A stretch of DNA of 64,000 nt from Datura wrightii. Its lineage: Eukaryota; Streptophyta; Magnoliopsida; Solanales; Solanaceae. Both the position numbers and the translations under genes were made by a program. The stretch spans positions 174,907,001-174,971,000 of the forward strand of contig JASDFA010000016.1 in NCBI GenBank assembly GCA_035772735.1. The letters run 5' to 3'. Of this stretch, positions 56,219-64,000 are shown in pieces. Under the pieces are notes generated by a model that did no database searches, was not told the DNA's origin, and saw nothing but the letters and a program-made list of their open reading frames with translations. Numbering within the stretch: the stretch's first letter is position 1; every line of letters starts with the position of its first letter.

Positions 56219-58130
56219 TGTTAGGAATTTGCTTTTGAACTGCAGGAAATTTAATTTTTTACTGCCTTAGTTTTTGAATAAGACCTAGTCAGTTAGTTAT
56301 TAGACATCTATTCCTATTATAGTTGGATTTAGTTCGTAAAATCAGTGATTCTGAGAATCTGCTATGATAGTGCCTTTTACTGCTTTTTTTTAGTCCAGGT
56401 TTTATAAATGTAACCTGAAGATGTCAACAAAAAGAGTTCTTCTACTGCTATACTTCTCTACTTTAGATATCCTTTTGCTCTTAAAATTACAACCAATTGG
56501 TATTCAACGTCCTTTATCTTGTGAGATCTGTGACTATTCTCACTGAGGGAGTGTTTCAAGTGAGTCGAGCACCACAACCAGAAGCACAAAAAGTTCAAAC
56601 ATGGAAGAAAGCTCAAGTTTCTCGGAAATGACACCCCCGATCTTCAATGATGAAAATTTTCGCATGTAGGCGGCACGGATGGAAGCCTATCTAGAAGCTT
56701 TAGATCTTCAGGAGGCAATCGATGAAGCCTATGAAGTTCTTCCACTGCCGGGAAACCCAACAGTGGCACAAATCAAGAATCATAAGGGGAAAAAAGTCGG
56801 ATAGTCTAAGGCAAAGACATGTCTCTTTTCGGCAGTCTCATCAACAATTTTCACTCATATTATGTCTCTAAAATCAGCAAAAGCCATCTGGGATTATCTC
56901 AATGTAGAATATGAAGGAGATGATCATATCAAAGGCATGCAAGTGTCTAATCTAATTAGAGACTTTGAGTTGCAGAGGATGAAAGAGTCAGAAACCATCG
57001 ATGAGTACTCTGACAAGCTTATGAACATAGCAAACAGAGTAAGAATACTTGGTTCTGAGTTTTTAGACACTCGTATTGTTGAAATAATTCTGGCTACAGT
57101 ATCTGAAAGATTTGAAGCCACCATAACCACTTTAGAAACACCAAGGATCTGTCCAAAATTACTTTGGCAAAATTATTGAATTCCTTGCGGGCACAAGAAC
57201 AAAGAAGGGTTATGAGAGATGATGGAATTAGAGAGGAAGCATAGCCGGTCAAACATGAAAATGGTGGAAGATACAAAAGAAAAAATATAAGAAGAACCAG
57301 CCAACAAATGGAGAAGGAGCAGCTCACAACAACAATAAAAGCAAAGCAAGTAGCTCCAAAGGAAACTACCCTCCTTGCAAGCATCGTGGAAAGAATGGAC
57401 AAGCATCGTACAAGTGTTGGAAATGACCTGATGCTAAGTGCAGTAAGTGCAATCAATTTGGGCACGAAGCAATCATATACAAGAATAAATCTCAGCAGCA
57501 TGATGCAGATGCTCAGGTTGTTAATGAACAAGAAGAGGATCAACTCTTGGTTGCGTCGTGTTTTGCAAGCATTGTTTCAAGCGAGTCTTGGCTGATCGAC
57601 AGCAGATCCACAAATCATATGACTTATGATAAAGAGCTCTTTCAAGATTTGAAGCCTACTGGAGTTGCAAAAGTTAGAATAGGCCATAGCGATCATATTC
57701 CAACGGAAAGAATGGGAGCCATTACAACTGAAACACAAGGTACTAAAACAATTTTTGATGTTCTTTATGTACTCGACTTGGACCAGAACTTGTTAAGTGT
57801 TGGTCAATTATTAGAAAAAGGTTTCAAATTGTATTTTGAAGATAAACATTGATCTAGGAAGCCTCAGAATAAGACTTGTCTATAGTCAAAATGAGAGGCA
57901 GAAGTTTCTCGTTAAATCCATTAGAGGAAGAGCAGATGGTGTATTCAGCAAAAGAAAATATTATTTGAGTTATGACATAAGAACTATCATTATCAAGGGC
58001 TTCTCAAAATGCAAAAATTGGAGATGGTGGAGAACCTTCCTAACCTGAGAGTGAGTTCTACAAGTTGTCGTGTTTGTCAATTTGGGAAACAAACTAGACT
58101 CCATATTTACATGGTGCTCTATGTCAGTTA
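56219..58130 (+). mobile_element. 5' part of a Ty1/copia retrotransposon
   Basis: The 5' LTR is inferred as 56219-56491 (TGTTAGGAATTTGC..TTAAAATTACA, with tataaatg near 56404), followed by a degenerate primer site tggtattcaacg at 56498. Gag starts MEESSSFSEMTPPIFNDENF (56601) and continues SLKSAKAIWDYLNVEYEGDD (56862-57179). A damaged zinc knuckle CSKCNQFGHEAIIYK is near 57440, and the protease has WLIDSRSTNHMT (normal DSG changed to DSR). A broken GAG-pre-integrase piece lies to about 58100. Integrase, RT, RNase H and the 3' LTR are missing. It abuts the Ty3 remnant and probably inserted into it. Confidence 0.8.
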
Positions 58131-58783
58131 TGCCATGAACTCCCACAGTATTTTGGTCAAAACATGTACTATGGATTTAAGGGTAAATTACATGATTTCA
58201 AAACCTTTATAATTTTACATGTTTTGACTGATTTTTATGAACAGTCTTTCTATTTCTCTATACTCCATATTTCATTTTTGCCATCTTACATACAGTACAA
58301 TTCCATATGTACTTACGCCTTTTTGTTGGGGGCACTGCATTGTTTAGCAATGCAGCCTCAGGTACAGAGACGTTTGGCCGAACAGCGCATTAGGATCACT
58401 TCTTTTCAGCTTTTGGTGAGCCTTATTCTCTCTTGGGGCAACTTGTATTATTCAACTTTTGGTATAGTTTTTGCTACAGGCATTCCGGGGACCTTGTCCT
58501 GGCAATTTAAATACTCATGTACTAGTAAAGACTTCATAGATTGTCAATCTAGTATGTCCTTTTGTCTACTAATCTGATTTAACCTCTCTATCGCTTGTGT
58601 AATAAAAATAATGATTTTATGAAGCGTTATTTATTCTCTTATCTCTCCCTCAATTTTGTATTATCCATGTTCCATTCTTACTTAGATATATGCTCTATGT
58701 TTCATGCCATGTTCAAGAGGTACGCTCAGGCCAGAAATGGCTTCACGTCCGGTCTCGCTTAGGCCCTGGGGGGAGGCATGACA

Positions 58784-59920
58784 GAAAAGTTGAAGTGAAA
58801 ACCCAATTACGAGATCACATATGGCTGTAAAAGCCATTTACAGATTGTATGTCATGATCGCAGGTGAAAGAGAGCCTTAACCAGAGCTTGAATTTGGAGG
58901 ATGCAAACTTACTGCCGCCACAGATGAGTTTCACGGACCACAATGATTTACGGTGAAGCTGAGAAGAGGATCTACGATGTCATCTACAAACCCGCAAGTC
59001 AGATTCACAGTCCGCGAGTTAGGCCAGGGGAGGTGACTCAAAACACTTGTCGGTCATTATGTGATTGCACCAGGGATCAATCCTGAGTTCGTTCGTATTT
59101 GCCTTAGTGATGGACACTTCAGCACGGCATATTCAAGAAGAGGTGTCATGGTGTATGTTATTCGCAGATGACATAATATTAATTGATGAGACGCATATTG
59201 GAGTTAATGATAGGTTGAATGTTTGGAGAAGAACCCTAGATCCTAAAGGTTTCAAATTAAGAAGGACTAAACAGAATCTAGACTGCAAGTTCAGTGACGT
59301 GACACATAAGGTGGAGGTGAAAGTGAAGATCGAGGAACAAGTAATACCTATGGGAGGAAGCTTCAACTATCTTGAGTCCATAATCCAAGGAGACAGAGAG
59401 ATACGATGATGTCGTACATCGTATTGGAGCTGGACAGGTGATGTGTCGTGGGTTTACAACACATTTGTCATCTTTTACCTAAGTCTTTATTTTCTTTTAG
59501 CCCGCTTTTATGTGTTTTTAATGTTAAAATGTTGTGTTGTAGGTATTCGGAGTATAATTGGCCAAAACCAAGGAAAATAGGACCAAAGACCCAAAATTGG
59601 ACATGTTACTACATTCAATGTACAGGTCGTACATGCTAGCGTAAATGAGATTTGGGACTTGGCATTGAAGATTTGAAGTGAAGACCCACTTATGAGATCA
59701 CATACAGCCGTAAAAGCCATTTACGGGCTGTATGTCGTGGTCGCAAGTGAAAGGGAGCCTTAACCAGAAGCTTGAATTTGGAGGATGAACTTATGACCGC
59801 AAGGTACGGGCCGTAGATGAGTTCCACAGACTGCAAATGATTTATGGTGAAGCTGAGAAGAGGATCTACGATGTCATCTATGGACCGCAAATCAGATTCA
59901 CGGTCTACAAGTCAATGAAG
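58784..59920 (+). repeat. Two direct copies of a ~250-bp block
   Basis: Copy 1 (58784-59040) and copy 2 (59668-59920) share agatcacata, gtaaaagccatttac, gaaagggagccttaaccaga-like text, gcttgaatttggaggatg and gctgagaagaggatctacga. Between them lies an RTE-type LINE piece. They may be LTRs, or repeats within one LTR. Confidence 0.75.
59065..59440 (+). mobile_element. RTE-clade LINE reverse transcriptase fragment
   Basis: The open stretch reads MHQGSILSSFVFALVMD, then CMLFADDIILIDETHIGVND (catalytic FADD), RLNVWRRTLDPKGFKLRRTK and IPMGGSFNYLESIIQGDREI. These are the palm and thumb motifs of the plant RTE-type LINE often mis-annotated as craniofacial development protein 2-like. Only about 115 codons remain, with no endonuclease. 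Confidence 0.82.
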
Positions 59921-60998
59921 AAGAAATCCTCCCCGGCATGGATAAAGGAATGACCATTTACGGTTGCCATCTACGGTCTGTATGTCACATTTATGGGCCA
60001 TAGATGGACTTACGATGGACTGCCTGAGACCAAGTTCAAGACATTTACAGAAGTCCAATCAAGATCTATGGACCGTATGCCACTTTTACGGTCCGTAAAT
60101 GATGATGGCGAAAATCCCTGTCAGATTCTAATTCGAATTTTTGAACCAATATAAATACTTTTTATAGGATTTTTTTCAAGGATCTCCTCCAGTTTTAGAC
60201 GTACGGGTTCTAGCTTTTTGACTTTGCTTTTTCTTGTTTTTGAGGAGAATGTTCGTCTTTCTTGTGATTGTTTCGTCATCATAATTGGAAGAAGAGTATG
60301 AATTCGTATTTACTTAGTTGTAATCACACAACTATGAGTAGCTAAATGTTATACTAAGGTTGTGGACCCGATATAGGTGTTGTGCTCATAAGATGTTCGA
60401 GCTAGTACTTGATTTTGGGTTTTGATATTTAATTATTTCTCGTTTTAATTGTCGGTTGATGATTGTAAACATTAACCTAGGCCAATTTCTCTAGTTTTTA
60501 CTTGAAAAAGTGTATCAAGATTTGGAAGAAATAAATAACAAGAACTCGAGGTGCTAACCCTTGTTTAACAAATTCACTTAGGAATGGGTGAAATTTACTT
60601 AGCAGTAATTGATCATTCTTCATATTAATTCTTGTGTATTTGGAAAAATCACTAAGAAAAATTACTGCTCAACTATTAGAAATATTAAGTGATAATATTG
60701 AGATCATCTGCATACCTAGAAAAACCCATTATTAGTGTTTTGCATGAAAACCTAGAATATAACATTCTATCAACAGGGACCCGCTCTTGGTTCTTTAATC
60801 CATCTGTTTTACAACCTAATTAAATTAGCAGTCTCCAATACTTTAGCACTATTCAGTACTTTAAAATAGCAAAAATACGTCAACTTTAACGGGATAAAAT
60901 TAAGGCCACCAATTAATATTCACCAAATCCAGTAACCTTTTCACGCTTCTTTCTTGTGGAATTCAACTCTAGCCTCGTTTGGGTTACTATATTTCCAC

Positions 60999-63900
60999 CA
61001 GTGTTTTGGACGGCGAAAGGCGACAAGGGCCTGCCTCGCCACGAGGCGAGGCGGGTCGCCGCTCGCCTTTTTGAAGTGAGGCGCCAATTAATATAAAAAA
61101 ATTAAAATATTTAATTGCATATATAAATAATCAAAATCACAATAGCAAGAACATATATTAACAAATATTTTAATTCAAAAACTAAAAATAGATAGTACTA
61201 GTGAACACTAAAAGTCGAGAACTTGAATGATTCAAGTCTCAAAGTCTCAAACAATCCATAAGTCATAAAATAAGCAATAAGCCAATACTAAAACTCTAAA
61301 AGTCTACTCTTCTTCAAGATTTTCAAAATCTTCAAGTCCAATATCAATTTCATTATATTTCCCCTCATCTTCTTCCTCCTCGGATTCTTCATCAACTAGG
61401 ATCCGAGTCTGACTTGAACTTGTAGTTTTTGCTTTTCCCTTGTCAAATGACCTTGACCTTGAAGAACTTCCCCTAACCCTAAGACCATAGATATTATCCT
61501 CAACTCCAGCCGCCATAGCAACAATACCCCAATTAAGATCACCTTCCTCATATACTAGTTCATCTTCTTGATCTTCGGGGCTGCCAAATAGCCATTCATT
61601 TGCCTCATCAATATTATCCAATAAAATTGGATCAATGAGATCACGAGCATTATAACGATGTTTCAATGTTCTATTGTACTTAATGTACACTAGATCATTG
61701 AGACGCAATAACACAAGCCTATTCCTCTTTTTGGAATGAATCTGCGCATAAGTTGTAGAGAGTAATTAGTAGATAGTAGATACTAATAATGGTTGGCTGC
61801 AATATAGAAATAAGAATATAATAATTCATCTCCTCACACGTTCAAACACACTCCAATTTCGCTCGCATCCGGATGAGCTACAAGTTAGACTTAATATTCT
61901 CATGGAGAACTTTTGCAAGGTTGGAGTTTGACTACCAAATAGCGACCACCATTCAACTATTAAAAAATAAATGTAAAGGTTAATATTTAATAAGTCAAAT
62001 TACTTAAGTTAAAGGCTTAAAGCTATAAAGAAAACTAAACCAATTCACTTACCCGGCGACCTTGTGTCTCTAGCTCTAATGGCCTAGCCGGAACCAAACA
62101 ACCCATCTGCTATTTTATACTTAACAAGCTCACCAACTAGTATATCTTGTGTTGCTTCATCGGGGACCATCTTCTCAACACATTTATAGTAATTATCCCA
62201 CACTTTGAAACTTATTTCTTCATTCATATTGGCTTTATAGTACAATCCCGGGTTCAAAATATAGTCGGCCGAATGCGAAGGCCGATGGAGTTGGTCAGTC
62301 CACCTTGTATTAATGATTTGAAAGACTTTCTCATATTGCTTCCGATCACTACCAAATGCCCGTTCAATAGTTTCCTTGGATTTATCCATTGGTTCATGAA
62401 TATAGCCCATTGGTGGCTTTTTTCCCCATCCACCAAACGAAGCACCTTGATCAAAGGGCCACAAACCTTAAGAGCATTGTTCCAAAAGTGTGTAGAAATC
62501 AGAGTGGCAGCAACTTCTTTCCCCAAAGCTTCCTTTACAAATCTACTTGAAGCCTCGGGAGAGAGATCAAAGCTCTCAAGTTCTTCTTTTGCAAGTACAT
62601 AGCTTGCAAAGTCAAAAAGGTCGTTGCGAATCTTGTTTTGGCCGGTTTCACCAAATTTCTTTCATTGGTGAATTTTCTCATCAAATTCAATGACGACCTT
62701 TGACTAATGTAAGAATATACCTTGGTGGCCTTCTTGAAAGCTGTAATTGTAAAAGAAATATTATTGTAATTATTAGACTAGGCCTAGCTTAATAAGTATT
62801 AACTATTAAGTAAAAACTATTAAGTCTAAAGAAAGTTAGAAGTTAGAACTAGAAGAGAGGAGAGCAGAGAGCTATTACCTGAAGAATAAGGGTTGATCTT
62901 GAATATGTCACCAAACATCAAATTGATGCAATGGGCAGTACATGGAGTACAATAGATTTGTGGGTACACAGCCATCATCATGTCACCCGCTTTCACATTT
63001 TCACTAGCGTTATCAGTGACAACTTGTACAACATTTTTCGGTCCAATTTCTTCGATTGTCTTCTCAAACAAGTTGTACATTTTGTTGGCATTGGTATACT
63101 CATTGCTGGCATCAATAGAACCAAGAAATACACTACCTATTGGACAATTCACCAAAACATTGATGATCATCTTTCCATTACGTGTTGTCCATTTGTCCAT
63201 CATAACTGAACAACCAAACTTTTGGCACTGCACTTTATGTTCCTCAACTAGTGCATCTACTTTCTTCACCTCTTTTTTTAACTAAATAACTCTAACCTCA
63301 TGATATGTAGGAGGCTTCTGTCCCGGGTCATATTGTCCTACGGTCTCAATAAATTTATCAAATGACTCATAATTGACACAATGAAAAGGAAGCCCCGCAT
63401 CGTACATCCACGATGCAAAAGCATTTACAGCTTGCTCCTTTAAATTTTTTTTGTATCATCAATTCCTTCCTGTCCTCCTCCTCCCTATCCAATGCCTCCC
63501 TTTTGTTGTGGTTTTTTTGAAAAATATAGATTAAGAGGACCTTTAGTCACGTTACATGCCGTGGATGAGGCAGTACCACTACCACTACCACTACCACTAG
63601 AAGACGTTTTCTGCGTTTTGGAGGGAGGCATCATTTCATCATATTCATCCATAATATCATCATCATCAATCACATTAACCGCTGGTTCGTGTATTTGATT
63701 CTTTGGATTACTTGCGGCTTTATTTTCGACAAATTCCCTTACTTCTTCCCTAACCTCCACCGGACAACTTTGACATGCTTTTACATTCTTATTTCCCCCC
63801 CATCAAATGGTGTTTGTGCCAAGTAATACCACCATTATATGTATGTTTACAAAACACACATATAACCGAGTCTTTCGTTGGTCCTTGTATACCATAATTC

Positions 63901-64000
63901 TATCTGATGTCTTTTTTTTTGCTACTAGTATCGGATTGAGACGCCATTGGAATTGCTGCTCATTAACAAATAATTACTATATTAATTAATATATGAACTA
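60999..64000 (-). mobile_element. hAT DNA transposon, 3' part (runs off the window)
   Basis: The element end is CAGTGTTTTGGACGGCGAAA at 60999, preceded by atttccac as possible target duplication. Next to it is a GC-rich subterminal palindrome (gcctcgccacgaggcgaggc, about 61034-61053). The other end is not in the window, so the duplication cannot be verified. Confidence 0.75.
61304..63947 (-). pseudogene. hAT transposase (BED finger, DUF659, dimerisation domain), disrupted
   Basis: On the - strand from an ATG at 63947: MASQSDTSSKKKDI, then a TAG, then a BED-type finger (VICVFCKHTYN..WHKHH) and a one-base insertion in a G run at about 63797. 63760-63485 is an acidic linker with a GSGSGSGT run. 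63269-62826 is the DUF659 part (CSVMMDKWTTRNGKMIINVL, VVQVVTDNASENVKAG, CTPCTAHCINLMFGDI). 62464-62084 is middle transposase. The hAT dimerisation motif is at about 61960-61830 (VEWWSLFGSQTPTLQKFSMR and SSSGCERNWSVFE). A final acidic tail ends at 61304. Gaps between blocks may be introns, but the early stop and frameshift make it inactive. Confidence 0.85.

Larger units (their letters stand above)
58131..60998. other. LTR-retrotransposon-derived non-coding sequence
   Basis: No host gene seen. 58333-58600 resembles the untranslated 3' region of Ty3 elements. 58784-60110 carries the acggtccgtaa-type repeats. 60130-60998 has a TATA-like ccaatataaatac and the gaattcaactctagcctc then gtttgggttactatatttcc run that I know from Ty3 elements in Solanaceae. 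Exact element borders are not clear. Confidence 0.5.
49935..64000. other. Presumed first large FAB1 intron, filled with transposons
   Basis: A 3' splice site at 49935 requires at least one more upstream exon. I searched the - strand for FYVE-finger residues (RRHHCR type) and found none, so the exon should lie past 64000 and the intron exceeds 14 kb. The individual elements are listed separately. Stretches 49935-50257 and 51528-51757 show nothing I recognise. Confidence 0.6.

Overview
The window is nuclear DNA from a flowering plant, most likely a member of the Solanaceae. Two large, intron-rich plant genes are present, with GT-AG introns and plant-type TATA/tRNA-primed retroelements. The repeats include SINE and 3'-tail consensus sequences that I recognise from tomato, potato, tobacco and pepper genomes. 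The genus cannot be fixed from the sequence alone.

Layout: (1) 1-28,632, + strand: the last 18 exons of COG3, a lobe A subunit of the conserved oligomeric Golgi complex. The frame is open through all 18 exons (592 codons), and the N-terminal part lies off the left edge. (2) 28,633-32,589: about 4 kb between the two convergent genes, AT-rich, with two degenerate tandem-repeat blocks. (3) 32,590-49,934, - strand: the last 10 exons of a FAB1/PIKfyve-type phosphatidylinositol-3-phosphate 5-kinase, FAB1A/B class (1,600 codons, frame open). Its N-terminal exon(s), expected to carry the FYVE finger, are not visible and should lie beyond 64,000. (4) 49,935-64,000: a transposon graveyard, probably the first large FAB1 intron. 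It holds a gag-only LTR retrotransposon, a Ty3 element carrying two hAT-type MITEs, a Ty1/copia head, an RTE-type LINE piece and the 3' part of a hAT DNA transposon.

Most of the window is intron filled with nested mobile elements, while the exons are clean. COG3 introns hold SINEs, several LINE fragments, three MITEs and an antisense copia element. One FAB1 intron of 8.45 kb holds two gag-type LTR elements in opposite orientation, the larger split by a 4.8 kb LINE with a perfect 16-bp target duplication. COG3 tethers retrograde Golgi vesicles and FAB1 makes PI(3,5)P2 on endosomes and the vacuole. Both act in endomembrane traffic, but nothing in the sequence shows co-regulation; they are neighbours meeting tail to tail.

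I found no convincing new enzymatic system. The observations most worth checking are: an ~0.8 kb inverted MITE pair that brackets COG3 exons 16-17; a compact gag-only LTR element whose stop codon lies in its polypurine tract and whose termini are TA..TA; a GC-AG intron in COG3; opposed LTRs that could fold the FAB1 intron into dsRNA; and long poly-G tracts that all sit on the sense strand of the host gene.
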